NCBI RefSeq assembly: GCF_000473165.1 | Contig: NZ_AXBE01000012.1 | Location: 169,644-233,643, forward strand | DNA: 64,000 nt | Direction of reading: 5' to 3' | Source of the DNA: Leisingera aquimarina DSM 24565 | GTDB lineage: Bacteria; Pseudomonadota; Alphaproteobacteria; Rhodobacterales; Rhodobacteraceae | In this document: one piece after another, positions 53,600 to 61,921 of the stretch | How positions within the stretch are numbered: the first letter of the stretch is position 1 | How the letters are laid out: each line of letters opens with the position of its first letter | Position numbers and translations under genes: made by a program | Notes under the pieces: generated by a model | Databases searched by the model: none | The model's input: the letters and a program-made list of their open reading frames with translations, nothing else | What the model was told of the DNA's origin: nothing

Positions 53600-54791
53600 C
53601 GTCTACCTCCCGCCCCCAGGATGCCTGGATCTTGCGCTCGATATCGTCGGCAATGCCATTTATGGATTCGATGGCGCGATCGTATGTTTTCCTGTTTTTT
53701 GAGCCGCTTAGGTCGACCTCGAAGACGGTCTTCTGCCCAAGCCCGGCGTCGCTGACAGCAGAGGACTTAACAAAAGGCGTCGGGATCACGCTGTCCCCCA
53801 GGATCTCCCTGATCCATTCCGCGAGATCCTGCTGGGCGCTGATCGAGGTATCAAAGCGGGTCAGCAGATATGTGAAGTTGTCATAGGCGCCGATGCCGCC
53901 ATTGGAATGGAGAACCTCAAGGACGCCAGATGCCATGTTCAGGAACTGGCTTGCGGACGCAAGGTCCACCCGTTCCGGGATGATGGTCATCAACAGGGAG
54001 GTCGACGCGCAGACCGCCGACATGGTTAGGTAGCCGAGCTGCGGCGGGCAGTCGATTATGACGATGTCATAGTCATCTTCCACCTGGCGCAGTGAATCAC
54101 GAATCCGGTTGAAGAAAACCGGCTGCTCCCCGCGGCTGAGGGCGGTAGGGGTTTCAGTCTCGAACTCGGATAACATGATGCCGCCCGGGACTAGATCCAA
54201 GTTCGGGAAGTACGACTTCCTAAGAACTTCCGTGATCGGGACGCGGTTGGTTTCACCGTCATTATAGCGGATGGCATCATACAGAGTTCCGCCGTGGCGG
54301 AAGTCAATTTCGGGCTGGTATCCGAAGAAGGTTGTAAGAGACGCCTGCGGATCAGCATCGATAGCCAGAACCCTATAACCCCTCAACGCAAGTCGCTGTG
54401 ACAAGTGAACAGAGGTGGTGGTCTTGGAACTGCCGCCCTTAAAGTTGACGGTAGACCAGATCTGGAGCTTATCGCCTTCACGGCGGCCTGGCAGGAACTG
54501 GAGAGGATCCTTGGCGTTCTGCGCCAGAATTTTACGGATCTCCAGGATGTCCTCGGCCGTATAAGAGCGTTTGTTACCTGGGCCTTGTTCGACCTCGGGA
54601 ATTTTCCTGTCGAAATGCGACTTGCGTAGGTATCCATCGCTCACGCGAAGGAGCTGAGCAACTTCTGATGAAGTGAATGTCCTGAGCTGCTTCTGTTCCT
54701 TCGGTGCGAGGAACAGTTTCGACATTGCGTCGAGCGCTTCCGAGAGCCTATCGGCGTCGGTACGAAGCTTGCTGTGCAATACTGCGTCCAT
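53589..54791 (-). CDS. repA: Plasmid partition ATPase RepA
   Basis: RepA moves plasmid copies and represses its own operon. The 400-residue protein has an N-terminal HTH (TFTSSEVAQLLRVSDGYLRK, ~40), then the deviant Walker A FKGGSSKTTTSVHLSQRLAL (~118), DADPQASLTTFFGYQPE (~145) and IVIIDCPPQLGYLTMSAVCA (~240). Intact. The promoter lies in the gap after 54791. Confidence 0.95.
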   Translation of the reverse strand: MDAVLHSKLRTDADRLSEALDAMSKLFLAPKEQKQLRTFTSSEVAQLLRVSDGYLRKSHFDRKIPEVEQGPGNKRSYTAEDILEIRKILAQNAKDPLQFLPGRREGDKLQIWSTVNFKGGSSKTTTSVHLSQRLALRGYRVLAIDADPQASLTTFFGYQPEIDFRHGGTLYDAIRYNDGETNRVPITEVLRKSYFPNLDLVPGGIMLSEFETETPTALSRGEQPVFFNRIRDSLRQVEDDYDIVIIDCPPQLGYLTMSAVCASTSLLMTIIPERVDLASASQFLNMASGVLEVLHSNGGIGAYDNFTYLLTRFDTSISAQQDLAEWIREILGDSVIPTPFVKSSAVSDAGLGQKTVFEVDLSGSKNRKTYDRAIESINGIADDIERKIQASWGREVDDEA

Positions 54792-55347
54792 ATTTACTGC
54801 CCGTTCTATGGTCTTTCTGACTTCCGTTACTCGCCGTTGCGATCAAAACGAACGGTGTAGAAACGGAAGCTGAGACCTTTCTGACGTTATCTCGTTACAA
54901 GCTATGCAGGGGCAGGGGAACAAACTCAAGGAAAAACAGCAGGTTTAGGTTGTGCTTTTTGCTCCACAGATGGACCCGTTATTGAAGGTGAACCGTTAAA
55001 GGGTTTGGGGTGCATTACTGTAAGTAACTGAAAAGCAACATCAATAACTATCCTCATCGTTCCTGTGGATAGTTTCCCCCTGACGCATAAACACATTGAA
55101 ACTCCAAAACACATCCAAGCCGGTGCTGTAACGCAGGCGCACATGGGTACATGGCAGCCGAGCGACAAAGGAGATGGCTTTGTGCTGCAGTCTTGATTCT
55201 GGAAGGGTACGGGAATCAGTTACAGAAACGCTCTGCCGCGTTTCCCGTTCATGATTTTGCTATGCAAAACCGCAAGAAGCAGTGCCGCGCGTCGCTTGCC
55301 GCATGGTCAGTTGTGCGCTGCGGTGAGGTTTGTAATTCGAAAACGAC
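54792..55347. other. Intergenic region upstream of repA
   Basis: No gene recognised in 556 bp. A partly repeated motif, TCTTTCTGAC...CGTTACTCG (54812-54833) and CCTTTCTGACGTTATCTCG (from 54876), lies close to the repA start and may be part of the operator for RepA autorepression. Confidence 0.5.
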
Positions 55348-56234
55348 CTAGCTTAACAGGCCCTGGGTCTTGGCCCGGTCCAGCAGCATTTTTACCGACG
55401 AGCCGGACCATTTCGACCGGCCACGCGGGGTGCGCTCATGCATGGCTTCCAGCCGGTCAGCGATCTGAGCGAGCGTCATGTCCGGGGAGGCGCCCGCGAT
55501 GCCGGCTATAATCGCCAGAAGCCGGTCATCCGTATCCTTGCGCGGGGCGCGCTCGAGCACCGCAGACTCCATCAAACCCTCCCGCACATAACGCCTGACA
55601 GCGCGCTTCAGCCGCTCGATCGACCATTTCCGGGCATCGGCTGGCAGCTTTGCGTTGATGATGCGTGTCACGTCTTCCCAAGGCATATTGGGCCGCAGCC
55701 TGCGAACCTCGGGAATCCATTGGCTGGCGCTGCGCTCCAGCTTGCTGAAATGCGCCTGGTCGCGGGCGTCCCGGACCTTGCGGATGGCTTCCGGATCCTG
55801 GGACCGCAAGCCGGGGTTGCCGCCAATGCGCCCCTCGGACCGCGCCGAGCGCAATCCGTACAGGGTCCGCTCCCGGATAAGGGCCCGCTCAAGCTCAGCG
55901 GCCGCACCAAGCACCTGCAGGGTGAACTTCCCCTGCGGGCTGGAGGTGTCGACCGGGTCGCGGAGCGATTTGAAATGCGCCCCCTTAGCCTCAAGGCCCT
56001 CGATCACCTCAAGCAGATGGGAGAGGGATCGCGCCAGGCGGTCGAGCCTAACAACAACCAGCGTTTCGCCCGCTTTCAAGCTGTCGCACAGATGGCCAGG
56101 GCAGGGCGGTCGCGGCTACCGCCGGAGCCATGCTCCTCATGGACTTCGATGCAACCGGCCGCGCGCAGCTCCTGCACCTGGGCGGCATTGGACTGCTCAT
56201 CCGTCGAGACCCTTGCGTAGCCGATCAGGGGCAT
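55348..56234 (-). pseudogene. Serine recombinase/resolvase, frameshifted
   Basis: From ATG 56234: MPLIGYARVSTDEQSNAAQV holds the catalytic Ser, followed by RDRPALA. The next frame (from ~56079) has LKAGETLVVVRLDRLARSLS with the conserved Arg residues and GAAAELERALIRERTLYGLR, then a long C-terminal DNA-binding region to 55348. One base in the GG at 56094-56095 restores RPALAHLCDSLKAG. Normal invertase/resolvase family with an extended C-terminus. Confidence 0.82.
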
Positions 56235-56714
56235 AGCAGCTCCGCATCGCTCAGATCCGGCGACAGGGCGGGGAACAACCGGGCGGCGACCTGGCGCAGG
56301 AGCAGCACGGCCACCCTGAGGGAAACGGCGTCTTGCCACATTCTCACGGTCTCATCCCAGGCAACCCGGATCGCATCCAGGCTGGGAGAGGGCTTCCTTG
56401 AAAGACGTGAAGATGCTGGCCACCTCACGGGCGCTAAGCCGGACGGCTCCGTCCGGCAGCTCCCGGTCGGCCCAGCCCGCCACGAGATTAGGGATAATGG
56501 TCTCAGGATCGATGTGGGCCTGATCCTCAAGCCAAAGCCGATCGAAAAGAGACCGGCCTTTCGGGGGCAGGTACCAGCTGTCCTCCTGCAGCTTGCGCCT
56601 TCCGCCTTGGTTGGGCTTGGCGAGGCCGCGGGCTTTGATCAGGTTCGGCGCGGAAGGGGCCATCCCCTCATTTTCGCCGACCCACATCAGCGTGGCAGTT
56701 TCTTTTGGCCCCAT
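56225..56714 (-). pseudogene. Hypothetical plasmid protein, frameshifted
   Basis: From ATG 56714: MGPKETATLMWVGENEGMAP, then LQEDSWYLPPKGRSLFDRLW and LSAREVASIFTSFKEALS. The adjacent frame continues with LDAIRVAWDETVRMWQDAVS and RVAVLLLRQVAARLFPAL to a stop at 56225. A one-base change around 56384-56386 joins them (about 162 residues). It overlaps the recombinase start by 10 bp and follows the interrupted gene by 1 bp, so it belongs to the same operon. Family not recognised. Confidence 0.55.
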
Positions 56715-56814
56715 GTCACGCCGCCTCCATTTCGTTTTCCGTGGTGATCAGCGCATCATAGACGGCCAGTTTTGCCTTCGCATCCTGAATGTCCTCAAGG
56801 ATAAGGCGCTCTAG

Positions 56815-58182
56815 CAGGCGGCTGAATTAGTCAGGTCAGCGGGACGTTGTTCTCTCTGAGGGGGGCTGCCTTGTCTCCCTTCCGGATCGGGCGGCTGAAA
56901 GCAGGCTTGTGGCCACCTCATACAGCCTCATGCCGCCAGCAACCGGGGCAGCCGGGCGAGATTTCCAGCAGCGAGCGTCAGGATGAAGCGCGACCGCACC
57001 CGTTCGACGCCGCGATAGACGGTCTGGGACATGCCGCCAACGGTCTTAGCCCAACCAAACGCCTCCTCGATCCGTTTGCGGTGCTTCTGGGACAGGGCAT
57101 AGCCTTTGTGCGTGGTTGTGCGCCCGTCGATTGCTGAATGCCGGGCCTTCCTGGCGACGTGCGGGGTGACGCAGGCCTGGCGGAGATCCGCGACGAATTC
57201 GGCCGCATCGTATCCCTTGTCGGCACCCAAGGTCAGCTGCCGGGTCGATCCGGGGGAGTGGCGGTGCAGCATGTCCAGCGCGGCCTTGCGCTCAGCGCGG
57301 CCGTCAGCCTGGGTCAGGTCGCCTTGTACAACCAGTCCGTGCCGGTTCTCCATCAACGCGTGCCCCATAAAGCAAAGCGCCGCACCCGTGCCGGGGGATT
57401 TCTTATAGAGCCGTGCGTCCGGGTCGGTGACCGAAGCATGGGTCGCATTCGAACGCTTCTCGCCCTTGAAGTTGACCTCGGGATTTCGGCTGCGGCGGTT
57501 GAAGCGGGGCATTTGATCGGTCTCGGTTTCGGGTCGGATGGGCTGTGCGGCAGGGGCAATCGATGTCGCGGGCGGGTCATCCAGCCCATCATCGCCGGGC
57601 GGCGTGCCCGCCGCCTTCGACTGGAAACTCTTCATCGACGCCCAGGCCTTGATGAGCGTGCCATCGACCGAGAAGTGGTCGTCCGACAGGAGCGGCGCGA
57701 CCTCCCGGTGGGCCAGGATCGCCGCCATCACCTTGCGCGACATATCGGCTGTCAGCAGCCGGTCGCGGTTCTTGGTGAACACCGTGGGAACCCAAACAGG
57801 GTCATCGATCCCGAGGCCGACAAACCAGCGGAACAGCAGGTTATACTGCATCTGTTCTATCAGTTGCCGCTCGGAGCGGATCGAGAACAGGATTTGAACC
57901 AGGGTCGCCCTGATCAGCCGCTCCGGCGGGATCGAGGGGCGGCCGAAACCAGTGTAAAGCGCCTCGAAATCGGCATCCAGGCTGGCCAGCGCGTCGTTGA
58001 CTACCTGCCTGATCTTGCGGAGAGGGTGCCGCGCGGGGATGCGTTCTTCCAGATCGACATAGCTGAAAAGCGATCCGCTCGCTTCATCCGCCCCGCGCAT
58101 CATCACCCCCCCCGCCGAAGTTGTGCTGAGGGTGAATCACGTTCCTCAGACCGCGTCGAAAGCCGACTTCTTCAGCAGCCTG
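56815..58182 (-). mobile_element. IS5/IS1182-like element, 1368 bp, with CTAR target duplication
   Basis: The left end CAGGCGGCTGAATTAGTCAG and the complement of the right end CAGGCTGCTGAAGAAGTCGG form imperfect inverted repeats. The flanks are CTAG (56811-56814) and TTAG (58183-58186), a 4-bp duplication with one mismatch. It carries one intact transposase gene. Confidence 0.8.
56928..58106 (-). CDS. IS5/IS1182-family DDE transposase
   Basis: A 392-residue transposase. DDE-type motifs are SVDGTLIKAW (~148), LGADKGYDAAEFVADLR (~295) and AFGWAKTVGGMSQ (~350). A long linker between the first two Asp motifs contains PPGDDGLDDPP, typical of this group. There are no stops or frameshifts, so it is probably active or recently active. 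Confidence 0.88.
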   Translation of the reverse strand: MMMRGADEASGSLFSYVDLEERIPARHPLRKIRQVVNDALASLDADFEALYTGFGRPSIPPERLIRATLVQILFSIRSERQLIEQMQYNLLFRWFVGLGIDDPVWVPTVFTKNRDRLLTADMSRKVMAAILAHREVAPLLSDDHFSVDGTLIKAWASMKSFQSKAAGTPPGDDGLDDPPATSIAPAAQPIRPETETDQMPRFNRRSRNPEVNFKGEKRSNATHASVTDPDARLYKKSPGTGAALCFMGHALMENRHGLVVQGDLTQADGRAERKAALDMLHRHSPGSTRQLTLGADKGYDAAEFVADLRQACVTPHVARKARHSAIDGRTTTHKGYALSQKHRKRIEEAFGWAKTVGGMSQTVYRGVERVRSRFILTLAAGNLARLPRLLAA

Positions 58183-58389
58183 TTAGTTCCTGCTCAGAAT
58201 AGCTGATGGCGCCTTCTTCGGAACCCTGCCCGGATTTGGTGCACTCATTGACCACCGCGAACCACTCCCCGTCCAGCACCGAACGGAAGTTCCGCGCTTC
58301 ATCCCCGCCCGGGAGCCGCACGCGGCGGCTGGTCGGAATGGGGTCGTCGATCTTCGACCAGGAGAAGGTCAGCTTCAGTTTGACCGGAG

Positions 58390-58635
58390 TCATCTTGCGT
58401 CCTTCAGTGGAGCGGCGGGCCTAAGCCCATTCGCGGGATAGTGTTCTGTGCTCCACCAGCGCCGGCCGAGCTGGCGGTTGTTTGTCGGGTTGCTCTTGAG
58501 CAGGCCCGCGCGCTCCGCCTTGCGAAGCGCCTCCAATTTGTTGGCTCCGGTGAGGCGCGTCACATCAGCTGATGTCATACCCCGGCTCTTCTCGGCGGCG
58601 ATCATCTGGGCGAGGTCTTCAGGGCTTGAAATCAT
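58390..58635 (-). CDS. Small HTH-like hypothetical protein
   Basis: From ATG 58635: MISSPEDLAQMIAAEKSRGM, then DVTRLTGANKLEALRKAERA, an HTH-like helix set, and a basic, Trp-containing end. It overlaps the interrupted gene by 4 bp (ATGA), so they are co-transcribed. An upstream ATG (58713) would add a basic extension and is less likely. Function unknown. Confidence 0.55.
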   Translation of the reverse strand: MISSPEDLAQMIAAEKSRGMTSADVTRLTGANKLEALRKAERAGLLKSNPTNNRQLGRRWWSTEHYPANGLRPAAPLKDAR

Positions 58636-58814
58636 CGCTTGCGTCCTCCTGGGCTGGCTGCGCCATTCCATTTTTCGCAGATCGCCAGAGGTGCGCGACA
58701 AATTCAATTTCATAAGTCATCTTCAATCGGAGGTTTGAAAATAATTGTGAAAGGCGGCTACCAGGCCCGGTGGCCCGCAAGTCTCTTTAATTGGGTCGTT
58801 GAAGAGCGGCCGGC

Positions 58815-58828
58815 ATGATCCCGATCAA
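58815..58828. promoter_or_regulatory. FNR-type box upstream of cbpA
   Basis: ATGAT-CCCG-ATCAA matches the consensus TTGAT-N4-ATCAA in 9 of 10 positions. It lies ~60 bp before cbpA, so the + strand stress genes may be activated under low oxygen. Confidence 0.45.
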
Positions 58829-58887
58829 TCCGCCTCCCCTCCCGGCGTGTCACACTGGTGCGGCAATTGTTCAGGGAAAGCTGCGGT

Positions 58888-59820
58888 ATGAAGTACAGGG
58901 ACTATTACAAGATCCTCGGTATCGCCCCAACGGCGGAGGCGGACGAAATCAAGCGGGCCTACCGCAAGCTTGCCCGGAAGTATCATCCGGATATCAATGC
59001 CACATCAGAGGCCGAAGCGAAGTTCAAGGATGTGAACGAAGCTTATGAGGTGCTGAAAGATCCGGAACGCAGGGCTGCCTATGACCAGCTGGGCAAACCG
59101 GAAGCCGGGGCGCAAGGCGGCTTCCGGCCGCCGCCGGGATGGGAGGGCGGTTTTGAGTTCTCCAGCAGCAGCCCGGCGGATGCGGAGTCTTTCAGCGACT
59201 TCTTTGAAACCCTGTTCCGGCGCCAGGGGCAGCCCTTTGGCAGGGCGGAAAGCGGGCAGGGCAGAGACCAGCATGCCCGCTTGCAGCTGGACATCGAGGA
59301 TGCCTACCGCGGCGACGCCAGCGTCCTCACTCTCAGAATACCGCAAGTTGCGGCGGATGGCACGGTGCAGTTGCAGGAGCGCAGCATAGCGGTCCAGGTG
59401 CCCAAGGGGATCACTGAAGGGCAACACATCCGGCTGCCGGGGCAGGCAATGCCGCCGTTGGGCGGAGGCACGCCGGGCGATCTGTTCCTGGAGGTGAGCT
59501 TTGCCCCGCATCCGGTCTACCGGGCTGTTGGCCGGGATCTGCATCTAGAACTGCCGGTGGCCCCTTGGGAGGCGGCACTGGGCGGCAAGGTGATGATGCC
59601 GACGCCGGATGGCAAGGTGGCGCTAACTATCCCCGCTAATGCCCGCAGCGGCCAGAAGCTGCGCCTCAAGGGCAAGGGGCTGCCGGGAACCCCAGCCGGG
59701 GACATCTTTGCAACGCTCAGGATCGTGAACCCAAAGGTGACAACGGAGGAGGCGCGCCGGGTCTTTGAGCAGATGGCCCGGGAGGTGCCGTTCAACCCGC
59801 GCGCCGGTATCGGAGGATAG
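58888..59820 (+). CDS. cbpA: CbpA-type DnaJ co-chaperone
   Basis: A 310-residue DnaJ paralog that works with DnaK and binds curved DNA. The J-domain (residues 1-68) has DYYKILGIAPTAEADEIKRA, the HPD tripeptide (YHPDINA) and YEVLKDPERRAAYDQLG. The C-terminal DnaJ_C part has VPKGITEGQHIRLPGQAMPP and KVMMPTPDGKVALTIPANA with LRLKGKGLPG. The ATG at 58888 starts the J-domain exactly. cbpM follows at once. Confidence 0.93.
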   Translation: MKYRDYYKILGIAPTAEADEIKRAYRKLARKYHPDINATSEAEAKFKDVNEAYEVLKDPERRAAYDQLGKPEAGAQGGFRPPPGWEGGFEFSSSSPADAESFSDFFETLFRRQGQPFGRAESGQGRDQHARLQLDIEDAYRGDASVLTLRIPQVAADGTVQLQERSIAVQVPKGITEGQHIRLPGQAMPPLGGGTPGDLFLEVSFAPHPVYRAVGRDLHLELPVAPWEAALGGKVMMPTPDGKVALTIPANARSGQKLRLKGKGLPGTPAGDIFATLRIVNPKVTTEEARRVFEQMAREVPFNPRAGIGG

Positions 59821-59824
59821 ACGC

Positions 59825-60124
59825 ATGAAACCTGCAAAGGCCAAGAGCACCGTCATCGTCAGCCTGACCCTGGAGGAGCTGTGCCGGTTTTGCCACGCTG
59901 ACAGAAGCTGGGTCATCGAGCTGGTCGACCACGGGGTTCTGGAGCCCGAAGGGGCCTCAATCCAGAACTGGCGGTTCCACAGCGTCAGCATTGCCCGCGC
60001 CAAGAAGGCACGGCGCCTGAACCGGGATCTGGGAGTCAATGCCGCCGGGATTGCACTGGTGCTGGACCTGCTGGCGGAACGGGACGAGATGCTGAGGCGG
60101 CTGGCGTCGTTCGAAGAAGTCTAG
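59825..60124 (+). CDS. cbpM: CbpM chaperone modulator (MerR-like)
   Basis: A 99-residue protein that binds the J-domain of CbpA and inhibits its activity. It has the MerR-type HTH with FCHADRSWVIELVDHGVLEP (~25) and RRLNRDLGVNAAGIALVLDL (~66). It is 4 bp after cbpA, the standard pair arrangement. The start is the ATG after the cbpA stop. Confidence 0.9.
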   Translation: MKPAKAKSTVIVSLTLEELCRFCHADRSWVIELVDHGVLEPEGASIQNWRFHSVSIARAKKARRLNRDLGVNAAGIALVLDLLAERDEMLRRLASFEEV

Positions 60125-60127
60125 CGG

Positions 60128-60850
60128 ATGTGCTGGAGCGCAGAAGCCTCTGCCGCGATGGTGGTTGCGGAAACGGCCGCAGCGGTGGTCTGCTGGCGGC
60201 AGGGCCAGCCGTTGGCCGTGTGGGGAGTGCTTGGCTATTTCACGGTCATGGAGGCCCTGCAGTTGGCCGGATACCAGATCGCCGATGACTGCAGCGCAGC
60301 AGCGAACAAGGGGGTCACGCTGCTGTCTTATCTGCACATCGCCTTTCAGCCCCTTCTGATCAACGCCTTTGCGCTGGAGCTGGTGCCTGCCCCCGTCAGC
60401 GCGCGCTGCAGGCCGTGGGTGCTGGGCCTTGGCTTCGGGGCAGCGGGGGTGATGCTGCTGCAGCTTCTTCCCATGTCGGCATTAGGGAGTTGTGCGGCTG
60501 GAGCGCCGTTGTGCGCCGAAGTTCTGTGCACCGTATCAGGGACCTGGCACATCGCCTGGAATGTGCCCTACAACGGCCTGCTGGTGCCGCTGGACAATGC
60601 ACTGGGGGTGCAGTCCGGCTTTCCGGCCTATATGGCGGCAGTTTTTGCGCTGCCGCTGGCCTATGGGGCGTGGCGGTTTGTGATGATGCACCTTTTTACC
60701 GGGCCGGTGCTGGCCTGGACGCTGACCAGCAACCCGAACGAGATGCCCGCTGTCTGGTGCCTGTTTTCAATCGTGATCCTGTGCATCGGCCTCAGCTCCT
60801 GGATGCGCGAAGCCTTCACCGCAAGGAGCTGGTGGGGGCTGCGGGTGTAG
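60128..60850 (+). CDS. DUF5765 membrane protein
   Basis: A 240-residue polytopic protein starting MCWSAEASAAMVVAETAAAV, the typical DUF5765 N-terminus. It has about seven hydrophobic helices with Tyr/Trp/His in the last ones (WHIAWNVPYNGLLVP, MMHLFTGPVLAWTLT, SWMREAFTARSWWGL). It is in the cbpA-cbpM transcript (3-bp gap). Function unknown. The MC-x-S start recalls the 1169 protein. Confidence 0.75.
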   Translation: MCWSAEASAAMVVAETAAAVVCWRQGQPLAVWGVLGYFTVMEALQLAGYQIADDCSAAANKGVTLLSYLHIAFQPLLINAFALELVPAPVSARCRPWVLGLGFGAAGVMLLQLLPMSALGSCAAGAPLCAEVLCTVSGTWHIAWNVPYNGLLVPLDNALGVQSGFPAYMAAVFALPLAYGAWRFVMMHLFTGPVLAWTLTSNPNEMPAVWCLFSIVILCIGLSSWMREAFTARSWWGLRV

Positions 60851-60928
60851 CGGCGGCGGCCCCTTGGGTGATCAGGATCAACCCGGGGGGCGCCGGTTTG
60901 AGGTATGCTGCCCCACAGGAGTCGCAAG

Positions 60929-61912
60929 ATGCGTGCTATGGTGTTCCGCAAAGCAGGTGAGCCGCTCTGGCTGGAGGATATTGCCCGGCCGGACCCGGGA
61001 CCTTGGGACGTGCTGATCCGGGTTGAGGCCTGCGGCGTGTGCCGCACCGATCGTCACATCGCTGATGGCGACCTGACCGAAGCGGTGGTGCCGCTGATCC
61101 CGGGACATGAGATTGTCGGCCGCATCGTGGCGGCGGGCAGCAAGGTTGAGAGGCTGGAGACCGGCCAGCGGGTCGGTGTGCCCTGGCTGGGCGCCACCTG
61201 TCGCCACTGCCGCTATTGCCGGGGCGGGCAGGAAAACCTGTGCGATGCGCCGGTCTTTACCGGCTATACCCGCAACGGCGGGTTTGCCGAATTCTGCGTT
61301 GCCGATGCGCGTTACGTGTTCCGGCTGGATGAGGAGGCCAGCCCGGTGCAACTGGCGCCGCTGCTGTGCGCCGGGCTGATCGGCTACCGCAGCTACCGGA
61401 TGGCGGGCGACGGGGCCTATATCGGCCTCTACGGATTTGGTGCAGCGGCGCATATACTGACCCAGCTGGCGGTCTGGCAGGGCCGCAAAGTGTTTGCGCT
61501 GACGCGGCCCGGAGACACGGACGCGCAGGAGTTTGCCCGCAGCCTTGGCGCCGCCTGGGCGGGCGGCTCTGATGAGCGGCCGCCGGAGGCGCTGGACGCG
61601 GCCATCCTGTTTGCGCCGATCGGCAGCTTGGTGCCTGCGGCCCTGAAGGCCGTGCGTAAGGGGGGCAGGGTGGTTTGCGGCGGCATCCACATGAGCGACA
61701 TTCCGGGTTTTCCCTATGCAGACCTGTGGGGCGAACGTCATATCCTGTCGGTGGCCAATCTGACCCGGCAGGATGGTGACGAGTTTCTGTCCTTGGCGGT
61801 TGAGGCCGGTATTTCCACTGAGACCCGCAGCTATGCGCTGGACGCCGCCAATCAGGCGCTTGCGGACATGCGGCAAGGGCGCCTGCAAGGGGCCGCGGTG
61901 CTGGTGCCCTGA
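60929..61912 (+). CDS. Zinc-dependent alcohol dehydrogenase
   Basis: A 327-residue medium-chain dehydrogenase. The catalytic zinc ligand region is EACGVCRTDRHI (~32, Cys-His) with GHEIVG (~60), and the structural zinc set is CRHCRYCRGGQENLC (~90). The cofactor motif is GLYGFGAAAHILTQLA. It probably oxidises or reduces short alcohols/aldehydes. CAGGAG precedes the start at 60929. Exact substrate unknown. Confidence 0.9.
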   Translation: MRAMVFRKAGEPLWLEDIARPDPGPWDVLIRVEACGVCRTDRHIADGDLTEAVVPLIPGHEIVGRIVAAGSKVERLETGQRVGVPWLGATCRHCRYCRGGQENLCDAPVFTGYTRNGGFAEFCVADARYVFRLDEEASPVQLAPLLCAGLIGYRSYRMAGDGAYIGLYGFGAAAHILTQLAVWQGRKVFALTRPGDTDAQEFARSLGAAWAGGSDERPPEALDAAILFAPIGSLVPAALKAVRKGGRVVCGGIHMSDIPGFPYADLWGERHILSVANLTRQDGDEFLSLAVEAGISTETRSYALDAANQALADMRQGRLQGAAVLVP

Positions 61913-61921
61913 TGTTGCGAC

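Larger units (their letters stand above)
56716..58393 (-). pseudogene. Small gene interrupted by an IS element (101-codon protein when joined)
   Basis: The first part (58393-58187, 69 codons) starts MTPVKLKLTFSWSKIDDPIP and ends SYSEQE. The second (56814-56716, 32 codons plus stop) is LERLILEDIQDAKAKLAVYD followed by ALITTENEMEAA. Removing the IS and one CTAR target copy joins them in frame. The reconstructed protein has an N-terminal beta-rich part and a helical C-terminus. Family unknown; it lies in an operon with the downstream resolvase genes, a set typical of mobile plasmid modules. Confidence 0.85.
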
